Source of the DNA: Ficedula albicollis
Taxonomy: Eukaryota > Chordata > Aves > Passeriformes > Muscicapidae
Assembly: GCF_000247815.1 (NCBI RefSeq)
Contig: NC_021674.1
Location: 81,514,935-81,578,934, forward strand
Direction of reading: 5' to 3'
DNA length: 64,000 nt
The position numbers and the translations under genes were made by a program. Of this stretch, positions 40,089 to 52,130 are shown in pieces; positions within the stretch are counted from its first letter, which is position 1, and the number at the start of each line of letters is the position of its first letter. Below the pieces are notes generated by a model. The model was not told where the DNA came from, made no database searches, and saw nothing but the letters and a program-made list of their open reading frames with translations.

Positions 40089-40296
40089 GTAAGCGCAGTT
40101 TTACTTGCATAACAAAGCTGATGCTGTTTTGTACCCAAGGTGAATTGGTTAAGATACTTTATAAGCTTTTTATCAGTTTAGATTTTGGTGATTTCTTAAT
40201 TCATTTCTTCAACAGAAAGAATGCTGTTACAGCCAAAGTTTGAGGCATTTAAACACTTATTTTTTTAGCTGTAGGCATCCTTTACTGATTAATTGG

Positions 40297-40412
40297 TCAA
40301 TTACGTTGACTAGTATGGAAAACAAACCAAAACCCTGAATGCTTTTGCTGCATTTCAATTATGTTGACTAGTATGGAAAACAAACCAAAACCCTGAATGC
40401 TTTTGCTGCATT
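40297..40412. repeat. Tandem duplication, 58-bp unit x2
   Basis: aattacgttgactagtatgg...aaccctgaatgcttttgctg is repeated with offset 58 and one c/t change (acgttg/atgttg). It ends just before the CR1 fragment. Confidence 0.92.
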
Positions 40413-40414
40413 TC

Positions 40415-40575
40415 AGGAAATCAAAGAATGGTTGAGGTAGGAAGGCACTCATTCAGGCCATCATCCTGCTCAAACAAAATCAGCCAGGTTGCTCAGGGCT
40501 ATTTCCAGCCTTTGAGTTTTGAGTATCTCCCCAAGACCTCACCAAGGTCTCTACCCTTGATCTCTTGGCAACTCC
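40415..40575 (-). mobile_element. CR1 LINE fragment (antisense, old)
   Basis: On the plus strand, aatcaaagaatggttgaggt, then ggaaggcact, ctgctcaaac, caggttgctcagggc and gtatctcccc follow the order of a reverse-complemented CR1 3' end. Divergence is high and the element is truncated, so it is an ancient copy. Confidence 0.75.
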
Positions 40576-40614
40576 ATTTTCTAGAGTTTGAGTTAATAGG
40601 TCTCCACTTAACAA

Positions 40615-40786
40615 TGCTTCATGATCTCTCTTAAAAAAAACTAGATTTCCAGCTAAAATGGCTTACTACTGAGTATGACAAGGAAATTGTGTTGTCAGGT
40701 GCTTCATGATCTCTCTTAAAAAAAATACTAGATTTCCAACTAAAATGGCTTACTACTGAGTATGACAAGGAAATTGTGTTGTCAGC
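40615..40786. repeat. Tandem duplication, 85-bp unit x2
   Basis: tgcttcatgatctctcttaa through ggaaattgtgttgtcag occurs at 40615-40699 and 40700-40786. The second copy has 2 extra bases in the A-run region (aactag/aatactag) and one substitution (ccagct/ccaact). Confidence 0.92.
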
Positions 40787-41387
40787 TGTTTGCCATACTG
40801 AGTTTTTCTTTTTTATGAAAAATCTTTCTTTTTGGCATAGACAGTTTTTTGGGTTTACTAAGTTATTATATTTCTGTCAAGGAGAGCACATATATAAGTA
40901 TGACGCAGTGTGTTATTTACTCAAGGGAAGAAGACATACATCTTTGAAGGGTAAGAACCAGGTGGTTGTAGATAGCCCTGACAAAGGCCAGTAGGAGTGA
41001 CTGGCTATGGTTCTGCTGAAAACACACTTGACAAAACCCAGGAGTTCGTGGTTCTTCTTTTTTTGTGGATAACTTCCTTTCCCTTCCTATTTTGTTTTCA
41101 TACTGTTGACAGAAAAATGTGAGAAGGAACAATGCCAGTTCTCTTGTAATGTAATACTAAATACCTCACTTGTGTATTCTTAAAAGTTTTATATGAAAGT
41201 CCCATTTACAGTGAAGCAAGAGTCTAAAATAGGGTAACAAAACCACAGTAAAATATAATAAAACGATTTTTTGCTTTTGTTGTACTATTGATTTGTTTGC
41301 ACCTGTTACAGCTTTTACACGTAAAAAAAAAAAAAAGCTATGGCAAGAAAATGATGGAATACTTAGTACATACAAGCAAGGAAATGA

Positions 41388-41630
<243 letters not shown>

Positions 41631-42205
41631 TGATTCTGTGCAAACTAAAAAGTCATAAGGTAAATGTCTCATCCAATATACAGTGTAGATATACTCATCT
41701 GAATGTGCAGTAGAGAGTGTTTTGTAAGGTTTAAGTAATTAAGGACACTGTTGTCTCTAAAGATGTGCTGCATACACTGTACGTGTTAAAATATGATATA
41801 GAAAATTAGGTCTCAAGAAGAGGATGATAATAGAGTTAAAATATAATTTAAGGCAGCAGTTTATCTCCACTTCTGACACAGAATTTCTCTGCAGTGATTT
41901 CCCATGTGAATTTTGAATTCAGATTCAGAATAGCTATGCCCCTTGTTTTGGTCAACTGCTTGAGGCTGTAGTCTGATCTGTGCTGGCAAGGTGTGTCTAT
42001 ATACTTCACTTGTATGTCCCTTAGTTATAAAAAGCACTGTAGTGCTGTAAATTTTTCCCAAGTGAGGTTCTAGTGCTTCAAGTAGGTTGATCTTACATTC
42101 TTTAACTTAGTTTCCCATTTGTGTGAAATTCAGAGATTAAACTTGTTGAAAATTGGCTCTCTCCAGTACTCTTGGGATTACTGGTTAATTACTTGGCCTT
42201 GATCT

Positions 42206-42270
42206 TCCCTTTTTTTTTTTTTTTTTTTTTTCTGAAAGGGGTTTTTTTTTTTTTTTTTTTGTCTGAAAGA
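42206..42270. repeat. Duplicated poly-T tract
   Basis: A run of about 22 T (42210-42231) followed by ctgaaaggg is repeated as a run of about 19 T (42242-42260) followed by gtctgaaag. This looks like a small tandem duplication around a homopolymer; run lengths in such sites are unreliable. Confidence 0.8.
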
Positions 42271-42884
42271 ATGTTTGAATACTTTTAGACTCTGAATGAT
42301 GTCAAATTAAAAAGAAAGCCACCTGCAATGCATTAACGCTTTTGTAGAAGTAAAGATGTTGTATTACAAATGATACAAGCGCTAAACTTTATGCATGATA
42401 AATGTATCAGAGGTTAATGTGTATTACAGCTAACCAAAGCATTCCTGCACCAGTAAATTTAGCTGGGGCTCCTGGATTGTTGGGTTGGGTGTGTGCATCT
42501 TCAGCTTTTTACACACACCCTCACCCCTGCTCCAGTGGGGTCATTTAGACAATGGATGATGAAAGAATTACTGAACAAGAAATGTCTGCTCCCCTCTCTC
42601 TCTGTCCCACCAGACCCCCCTTCTAAAAGCAGACAGGCTTTCTTGTGAGATGTATCTGAGTACTGTAGTGAGTAGCTATATCAGATCACATACAATAGCT
42701 ATAAAATACTTTTATTTTTGTTTTGAGCAGTCAGGCCAGTTTTGTAATCTGTTAATGAGTGTTTCTAGGCAGTTAATTGCATCAGCTGCTTCTAATACTT
42801 CAGTAGGCTTTTTATTTTGCTTTTATGCTTGTGTTTCATTGTAATTTTAACTTTTTTGTAGCATATTATTTACTTGAAAGATAT

Positions 42885-43008
42885 AAAATGTCTATATATA
42901 TATACACACACAGCAGCAGCAAAATGGGCTTATCCATAGTACCAACAAAATGTCTATATATATATACACACACAGCAGCAGCAAAATGGGCTTATCCATA
43001 GTACCAAC
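42885..43008. repeat. Tandem duplication, 62-bp unit x2, with (TA)n(CA)n microsatellite
   Basis: Each unit holds aaaatgtctatatatatata, then cacacacagcagcagc and gggcttatccatagtaccaa. The copies at 42885-42946 and 42947-43008 are identical by eye, even in the microsatellite length. This argues for a very recent duplication or an artefact, because such runs mutate quickly. Confidence 0.93.
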
Positions 43009-43855
43009 CCAACTTTAATGTCACTGTTCTTGTGAGTAAGCATTGAGTTCAATTTATATGAAGGAGTGGCACACTAAATATTACAATTCATAAAATTTGT
43101 GTGACCTGAAGTTTGTTGATGTTCTGAAATACATTCTGATCAGGAGGATGCCTTCTGTTTGTTTTTTTTTTTTTATTTTGGGATATGGCTTCTTGTATTA
43201 GGACCATAGAGAATGAGACCTCTTGATTTTGCACTTGGGATATGAACAGGTTTGTTGCTGTATCCCCTAACTGATTACATGACATGGGCCTGATAATATT
43301 CATTAATGGGAGCTTGCATATAGTTCCCAGGCTTCTTTAGTCAAAGTCAGGGATCCTGGGGCACCACCCCTCTTAATTTCTCCTCTCAACACCCTTTCTC
43401 TCAGCCAGTAGCACATCTCTGTTCCCTCCTTAATACTTATGTTCCTGTAACTAGTTGATGACTCACTATAGAGAACTGAAATGACCAAAAAGCATCTACA
43501 TTTCACTGCCCAAGCTGGCATGGAATCTCATTGCAATTCCTTATCCTAAAAGCTAAACCTCTTGAAGAAACAACTGTATTTTAGGCTGTGTTTTCTTAGT
43601 CTAGTCAGGATTTTCCATAGTAAGACACAATAGAAATCACTCTCACAACTTATATGCATATAAATAATAATTATACTGAACATGTTTTTTGAAATGTGCA
43701 CATGTTTTCCATTTAGATTAGTTCCTTCTCCCATTCTGTGGGGGCCTCCCTGCTTCAAAGGAAGTTTTAAAAATGTACTTTTGGCAACTATAATGTGGAG
43801 GTGCACAACCTGCAAATTCTCCAGAAAGATTAATTCTTACTCTAAAGCAGATTTC

Positions 43856-44015
43856 GAAAAACCCCCAACTTCATAACTCTCATCTTGCATTGTTTTGTTG
43901 TATACAGAATTTAAAACACTAACTTTGAGGAGCATGAAAAACCCCCAACTTCACAACTCTCATCTTGCATTGTTTTGTTGTGTACAGAATTTAAAACACT
44001 AACTTTGAGGAGCAA
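43856..44015. repeat. Tandem duplication, 80-bp unit x2
   Basis: gaaaaacccccaacttcata...aaacactaactttgaggagc is repeated with offset 80 and two substitutions (cataac/cacaac, tatac/tgtac). The second copy ends exactly where the 1901-bp duplication starts (44014). Confidence 0.93.
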
Positions 44016-47000
44016 TTCACTCAATTAGAGATGGTTATTAAAGTCCTTGTTACTTTTTGTTTTAGCAGAGGTATTTTTAGCTAGGGTATTATCCTGTTAC
44101 TCATAAAATCAAGGAAAGAAAAGAGAAGCAAGTAGAGCATTTTTATACAATTGCCTAGGTAATAAGCAAGAGAAATGGAAACTGCTTATTTATGGGTAAA
44201 AAATGGACCTAGTAGAAAGTCCCATGTGAGCAAGCTAATAAATGGTTCCATGTAGTTGGTGTGAGACTGAGTGTCCAAAAGAAGCAGGGTTGGCTGCTGC
44301 CAAAAATAATAGGCCTGTTTTGTAAGATATTGACAAGGAGAGTAATTACTGAGGAATTTTTAGTTATTTACTACAAACCATGGCAATCTCACAAAAAGTT
44401 ATGCCTTACTAGTAGCCATGTATATTTTGGGTGTGAGGATGGTGCTTCTTAGGTGGGATTTCAATACAATTAAAACATACTTAGGCATTAGTCTGAATGC
44501 TGATATGAAGGTGTTGCTGGAAATCCTGAGGTGGTATGATCTCTGGATCCTGAGTGTTCATCTAATGGTGCAGAGATATATGTTAAATGAACTTGCAGTG
44601 GTTAAAGGAATAGGCTGTAGATGAAAAACAAATAATTGTCAAGATACACACAGCTGCAATTTAGTGGAGATCTACCTGAAACACATGTTCAGCACTGGAA
44701 GAGGGATGGTTTAAGAGTGATGGAAATAATCAAGTTGGATCAAAAGGGAAACATTTAAACATCAAAATTTGAGTCATGATTGCTTTCTGCTTAAAAGATG
44801 TGAATAAACTCTCATGAAATAAACAATGCTGAACAAGCCTTGTTGGCTAAAAATCAGTCTTACTTACAAAATCAGTCTTACTTACAGGGATGTGAAAACT
44901 GGCAGTTTAATAAAACCAACCAAACAGCAAAGCCTAGTAATAGAAACCATTTTGACCACCAAGGTCAAAAACTATCTTTATAAGCAGTAAAAAGCAAAAG
45001 ATACTAAAGAAAAGTAACTTAATGGAAATAATTATGAATAGTAAGAATGAGATTTTTTGTTTTTCCTGATGCTTTTCTTTAGTGATGGTACATATGGAAG
45101 TATTAGATAGTCCCTATAAATCTGGTAGATACTTCTTAAATGTAAGTTCTATCTATTTTGGCAAGAAGTCCTATTTCCCTTTTTATTAACAGCAAATGAA
45201 TATGTATGAAAAAGCTTTAAAAGTTTGTCAAGATACTTAAATCAGAATGCCCAAATAATGCTTTGTCAGTTCCTGAAAAAAAAAAAAAGTGGTGAAAGCT
45301 TGCTTTCTCTGTACCACACTAAGCTGGTTGTGGAGGAAGTGCTAGTTTTTTCTTAGGTGCATCTGGGATGAATTGAAAAAATCAGGAAGATTGGATTAAA
45401 GGTAAGGCTCTTATTGCAAATGCAATGATCGTGGTCTAAGGAGAGTTTACAGATTTTTAGTTGACTTATTTTTTACCTTTGAAAAACATTTGAATTCTTA
45501 CTTTTTTTTTTAAGAAACTAGACTAATGAAAAAACAAAGCAAACCTCCTGTATTACTGGAGAAAATGCAATTTAAAATATGTATTTCTGTGAGGAATAAT
45601 AAAATACTTGTGGGTTTATGGTATCTCAGGGGATGTTTTTCAGCTCTGCAATGTTTAATATCTTTATCGGTGACTTGGAAGCAGTATTTTATTTTTCAAG
45701 GGTCACAAAAGAGACATGGTTTAGTGAAAGTACTATTATCCAGACAGAGGAGTAATGAAATCTAGCAAGACTGATGCCTTATGTTATATAGAAGTCAAAC
45801 CAACAGTGAAAGGGTTTCTTTTGACCATAAAAATTTTAATCTAATACTGGATGCTTAGCAGAGGAATGAGAACTGTGTTTATTTGATACCTTAGAAAAGA
45901 ATCTTTTACAAGTTAATTCACTCAATTAGAGATGGTTATTAAAGTCCTTGTTACTTTTTGTTTTAGCAGAGGTATTTTTAGCTAGGGTATTATCCTGTTA
46001 CTCATAAAATCAAGGAAAGAAAAGAGAAGCAAGTAGAGCATTTTTATACAATTGCCTAGGTAATAAGCAAGAGAAATGGAAACTGCTTATTTATGGGTAA
46101 AAAATGGACCTAGTAGAAAGTCCCATGTGAGCAAGCTAATAAATGGTTCCATGTAGTTGGTGTGAGACTGAGTGTCCAAAAGAAGCAGGGTTGGCTGCTG
46201 CCAAAAATAATAGGCCTGTTTTGTAAGATATTGACAAGGAGAGTAATTACTGAGGAATTTTTAGTTATTTACTACAAACCATGGCAATCTCACAAAAAGT
46301 TATGCCTTACTAGTAGCCATGTATATTTTGGGTGTGAGGATGGTGCTTCTTAGGTGGGATTTCAATACAATTAAAACATACTTAGGCATTAGTCTGAATG
46401 CTGATATGAAGGTGTTGCTGGAAATCCTGAGGTGGTATGATCTCTGGATCCTGAGTGTTCATCTAATGGTGCAGAGATATATGTTAAATGAACTTGCAGT
46501 GGTTAAAGGAATAGGCTGTAGATGAAAAACAAATAATTGTCAAGATACACACAGCTGCAATTTAGTGGAGATCTACCTGAAACACATGTTCAGCACTGGA
46601 AGAGGGATGGTTTAAGAGTGATGGAAATAATCAAGTTGGATCAAAAGGGAAACATTTAAACATCAAAATTTGAGTCATGATTGCTTTCTGCTTAAAAGAT
46701 GTGAATAAACTCTCATGAAATAAACAATGCTGAACAAGCCTTGTTGGCTAAAAATCAGTCTTACTTACAAAACCAGTCTTACTTACAGGGATGTGAAAAC
46801 TGGCAGTTTAATAAAACCAACCAAACAGCAAAGCCTAGTAATAGAAACCATTTTGACCACCAAGGTCAAAAACTATCTTTATAAGCAGTAAAAAGCAAAA
46901 GATACTAAAGAAAAGTAACTTAATGGAAATAATTATGAATAGTAAGAATGACATTTTTTGTTTTTCCTGATGCTTTTCTTTAGTGATGGTACATATGGAA

Positions 47001-47815
47001 GTATTAGATAGTCCCTATAAATCTGGTAGATACTTCTTAAATGTAAGTTCTATCTATTTTGGCAAGAAGTCCTATTTCCCTTTTTATTAACAGCAAATGA
47101 ATATGTATGAAAAAGCTTTAAAAGTTTGTCAAGATACTTAAATCAGAATGCCCAAATAATGCTTTGTCAGTTCCTGAAAAAAAAAAAAAGTGGTGAAAGC
47201 TTGCTTTCTCTGTACCACACTAAGCTGGTTGTGGAGGAAGTGCTAGTTTTTTCTTAGGTGCATCTGGGATGAATTGAAAAAACCAGGAAGATTGGATTAA
47301 AGGTAAGGCTCTTATTGCAAATGCAATGATCGTGGTCTAAGGAGAGTTTACAGATTTTTAGTTGACTTATTTTTTACCTTTGAAAAACATTTGAATTCTT
47401 ACTTTTTTTTTTAAGAAACTAGACTAATGAAAAAACAAAGCAAACCTCCTGTATTACTGGAGAAAATGCAATTTAAAATATGTATTTCTGTGAGGAATAA
47501 TAAAATACTTGTGGGTTTATGGTATCTCAGGGGATGTTTTTCAGCTCTGCAATGTTTAATATCTTTATCGGTGACTTGGAAGCAGTATTTTATTTTTCAA
47601 GGGTCACAAAAGAGACATGGTTTAGTGAAAGTACTATTATCCAGACAGAGGAGTAATGAAATCTAGCAAGACTGATGCCTTATGTTATATAGAAGTCAAA
47701 CCAACAGTGAAAGGGTTTCTTTTGACCATAAAAATTTTAATCTAATACTGGATGCTTAGCAGAGGAATGAGAACTGTGTTTATTTGATACCTTAGAAAAG
47801 AATCTTTTACAAGTT
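44014..47815. repeat. Tandem duplication, 1901-bp unit x2
   Basis: Unit 1 is 44014-45914 and unit 2 is 45915-47815, both starting aattcactcaattagagatg and ending aatcttttacaagtt. Along the unit I saw about three substitutions (aaaatcag/aaaccag, gagatttt/gacatttt, aaatcagg/aaaccagg), roughly 0.2%. Small open frames inside are duplicated identically and are not coding. Part of the unit, near 45650-45690 and its twin (tttaatatctttatcggtga then ttgga), resembles a very old CR1 ORF2 remnant, but this is weak. Confidence 0.95.
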
Positions 47816-48308
47816 CGTGGCTGCCAGACCAATTCTAAACTAATCACATGTGTAAATTCAATACTGGCTATGGCCAGTTGTGAGAGATTTGGAAAGACTG
47901 TGTGTTAGCTTTAATTTAAACCATTTACCATAAATTTCAGTTCAGGTAGAAAGCATTCAACTCTTCAAAACAGTACCTTAACACAATGTGGAAGAGCCAG
48001 GACAGCTTGAATTGAAAGGACTTCTTACACAGGCAGTTCCTAGCAGAAGACACTGTGGTGCTCTGAGCACCAGTGCAGTACCATGTGGATTGCCCAGGGG
48101 CCAGAAGTCATTCCAGCTGCAGCTGCAGTGGCTGCAAGGAAGCTGGACACACATTCTCTTGCCCTGTGTAGGTGTATCTAAAAAACTGATTGGTCACATA
48201 CATATGTGCTTAATGTGCAGATGAATCATGATGGTCATTTTGCTTTTTAAAAAAGTGTATCTGAGTTATTCTTTATTTGTATAACTGTTGGTCTCTTCTC
48301 CAATGTAA

Positions 48309-48624
48309 TAAGAGATAGGATGAGAGAAAATGGCCTCAAGCCTCACCAGGTGAGTTTTAGATGGGATATTAGGAACAATTTCTTCACAGAAAGGGTTGTT
48401 AAACATTGGAACAGACTGCCCATGAAGTGGTAGAGTCCCCCTCCCTGGATGTATTTAAAAGCTGTGAAGCTCTAGTGCTTAGACACATAGTTTAGTGCTG
48501 GGTTTGGCAGTGCTGGTTAACAGTTGGACTCATTATCTTAGAGGTATTTTCCAACCTAATTAACAGTTGAACTCATTATCTTAGAGGTATTTTCCAACCT
48601 AAGTAATTCTATGATTCTGTGATT
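48309..48624 (+). mobile_element. CR1 LINE 3' fragment (sense) with internal duplication
   Basis: agagataggatgagagaaaa, tggcctcaagcc, atattaggaacaatttcttc, acattggaacagactgccca and the terminal ttctatgattctgtgatt follow the sense 3' end of avian CR1 closely. The near-terminal block is duplicated (48517-48559 / 48560-48603, 43-bp offset), with caacctaatt and caacctaagt at the two ends. Confidence 0.95.
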
Positions 48625-51600
48625 TAAGCACTGAAAAGTGCACAAGAGAAATATGCAGGGCAGCTGCTAGGGCAGCTACTTCTTCATCTGCGACAGTTCA
48701 GGGACTTGTGGGTTGCTATTTCAAGTTGTTTCCTGCATGCTTGCTTTGGAATATTTTTTTCTCTTAACTTACTAAAATATTGAAGTGCAGGAATGCGATG
48801 GTTCTCACAGTTGCCCTAAATAGGTCAATGAGCATGCCTGGGTTGGCAGTTCTGACTCCTCTGGAGGAATGACAGGCATCTGTGCTGGAATATGCAATCC
48901 AGAAAAGCTCAGTTTTTCACCTTATTCTAATTAGCTTTCTGTATTTCCCCAAATTATTTCCAATTGTTCTAAGAATTAGTACCAGCCTTCCAAGATTCAT
49001 ATTCTTGAGGAGCACCTACACATAAACGTGCAAATGAAAGCTGTTGAGGAAACAGGAACAAACCTGCTTTTATTATTCATATTTCAACCAAAATAGAAAC
49101 CTGGACAGTAGAAAACTGATAGTGGAAACCTGTAATTTCATACCTTATCAATCTAAAGATAAAAATGTGTCAAGTAAATAATTTAAATTGTGCACAGCTG
49201 CAGGGATTTCTGAATGAAAGACAATCACAATTTGCATTCATATGTAGAGTAGTGGCACTTCTACACTTTTTAAAAAATGTAGTAAATATATAATGGGAAT
49301 GATTATACTTTCTGATTTTGCAAAGGTCCTGTTGCCCTCCCCTTGAATGATAATTGTTAGAACAGAAGACATATTCAGTGACCGTTTTACTGTAAAATAA
49401 CAGTAACATTTCCTGAATTCTATGAATAGAGGTTGGTCCTATCAATATAAAGAGTCTATTTTTGTATCTGGTGCACATATGAGAATCTAATTTCTAGGTT
49501 ATGTTCTCCAGTGTGTTCCCTAGTTGTTTTGCATATTTCTGCAATACAAATGACACTATATGTGATCAAAATAGTTCCCAGATGAGCAGCTTTTCATTTA
49601 GGTATATTAAAATGTTATTGACCAAATTAACCTGGCTGATGGAAAGAGGCTTTTTTGCATGTTCATCAAAACAGTCAGGCCAAGGAAGGTGCTTAGAAGT
49701 AATGCTGTGGCCCAGTGATACTGAGTTCCAGGAATGAACATTTGTAAAACTATTGATGAAGTAAATATTCTGTAGGTTTATTTATTTTTTGGTTGCTACC
49801 TGTCTGTGCCCCTCTAGTAGGAGATAATTGCACTTTGCTTTACCAGTTAAGTTTTATTTTACAAGTGGATTTTTTCCCCTTAGATCTTGCTGCTGTACTG
49901 CCTTCCCAGGCAGCACTTGAGCTAAGGAGAAGATAGATGGTCATTCCTTTTTCTTTCCCTTTCTGAACTTTGAGTTGGCAAGAAAACAATGTCATTGGAT
50001 TCTACTTTTTGTGTAGTAAATGTCATGAGGAATGTTTTCCATTCTCTCTTCAGTGTTCAGAAGTGTTAAAAAGTCAAGTAATATCTGAACTTAAAGTCCT
50101 GTCTAGCCCATTGTTAAGGAGAAAAAACCCCACACTTTTTTTTTGTCAGAATCAGTAATCTCCTTTCAAATCTATTCTGTTATTTGAAGTGGACTGGGTC
50201 TGTGTTAGAAGAGGGAATGGACACATACATCTGATTTTATAGATGCATGTTCCAAAATTGAGGGGTTTAGTGTTTCCAGTCTGTTTCAAAAGGTCCACAT
50301 CTAAAATAAATATACTATCATCAATCTCTCCTCAACATGCTTTATTTAAATAGTAGAAACACCTGGAATTGTGCCAGCATCTGTATTACAACTGCAGACT
50401 TTAAAAAATGCTCTGGAGAAGGGATGGCACTTACAAGATGCACCATTTCCCTCAGTGCAGGGACTGGTGGGTGACATGTTTGAATGGATCACAAATATCT
50501 GACATCTGCTGTTCTTCTGTAATTTTTGGGAGTTTTCCTTTTTTGCTCTTTAATGCTCTTATTGAATAACTACAATGTCTGGTAATACATTCACAACTTG
50601 AAAATTTCATAAGTTGTTTCTACTCAATGTTTTAACTCATATGGGTTGAGAATTTGAAGTGTAGTAATAAATTTAGATTTACTCAAGATACTGAGATTTC
50701 CAGTGTGTTTCGGTCTCTTTGTTTTCTATTTTGTTCCTAGCCTTCTGCAATTTTTTAATTATTGTTTCTTCTGTATCTTCTTTCTTAGTATGTATTTCCA
50801 TGGCCATATTAAACCTTCAAGAAGACTGTGTACAAATGTCTTCTGCTTCCTGGGAATGCATTCTACTAATGATATATTAAGAGAGCTGAAACTCCAAACA
50901 TTGCCTACCTAATTTATGAAGTAATTTTACCCAGAGGGGAACAGCATTTGCCACAGTATTTAGAGCTGTTAAAAGTTTTGACTCATTTGCAAATGTGGAA
51001 GATAATTTGCTGTTCTTTACCATGGTATTCCCAGGGGAACATATTGCATCTCCTCTCTTGTTTTCATTTAGCTGCTTTTCTCATATTTTGTTAGGCATAC
51101 ATCAGCAGCTATGAGTACCAGTGCATTTACCAATAAAACTCAAATATAATTGGGCCTGGATTTTAAATATTTATTCTCGTTAAATATTTTTCTTTGTTTC
51201 AGAATGTGTACACTATCAGCATATTTTTAATGTTGCAGTCACTTGTAATGGTCTTTGTTCTTTACTATTGCAGTAGAAAGGCATTCTGTGTTTACATTGC
51301 TACTGTTTTAGTGCTCATCTCCTTTTACCCTAATAGAGGGGTGAAAAATACCTTGATCCTCATTTCCTGTCTGTAGCAAAAACTTACAATCCTTTCTAAA
51401 TTAAGAAAAGAAAACAACGGGGAAAGACTTTTTTTTTTCACCAGGGACTTACTGTTGTTATTGTACAACAAAAGGTTACTGCATTTTAAAAAATTCATCC
51501 ATTAAATTAAAGGAGACTTTCAGGTATTTATCTTTTAAAGATGCATGTTGTATAAAATAATATATTGTTATATATTTCAGTGCCAGGCTTACATCCATCA

Positions 51601-52018
51601 TCATTCTAAATTGCCTTTCCTGAAGTTCACTTATGCTTTCATAAAATACTAAAGATGTGTTTGCCATTTTCTTGTAACCATCCAGCCTTTCCATGTTGCC
51701 TGGGCACTAAACTCAAATCTAGATGTTTCTGGTATACCCACTTGGGCAGCAGCGTTTGTGCCTCTTTTCCCATACTTTAGAGTCAGTGGAATGGACAGTT
51801 ATTATCTTGTGTTTGAATTATTAGTCATGAGAGTCTGGGGCCAAACCAGGTAAGCTCAGAAAGACTTGAAAAGAGATGTGGAGCTTGACAGTCATCTTAA
51901 CCTAAGTTAGTCCTCCTAGGCTAATTTTGTAAGGGGAGCAAGTGCTGCTTCTTGTAGAGGAACTGTCTTAAACTGGTCTGATGAATTATATTTTAAAATG
52001 GTTTTTAATCTTGTGGGG

Positions 52019-52130
52019 TTTTTTTTTTTTTTTTTGGGGGGGGGGGGGGGGGGTTTTGTGATTTCATTTCTTTTTTTTTTTTTTTTTTTTTTGGTTGGTT
52101 TTTTTTTTTTTTCTTTTCTTTTCTTGTTGA
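52019..52130. repeat. Homopolymer patch T17-G18-T22 and TTTTC repeats
   Basis: A run of 17 T (52019-52035) is followed immediately by 18 G (52036-52053), then a run of 22 T (52071-52092), another T run, and tttctttt-type repeats. The G run could form a quadruplex. Such patches are also where sequencing and assembly fail most often, so exact lengths should not be trusted. Confidence 0.9.

Noticed and set aside
44261..47666. Paired identical small open frames in the 1901-bp duplication
   Set aside because: They are identical only because the DNA is duplicated, and they show no domain or codon-conservation signal.
44014..47815. LTR retrotransposon (two copies as LTRs)
   Set aside because: The copies abut directly with no internal region, do not begin TG and end CA, and have no primer-binding site or polyadenylation layout.
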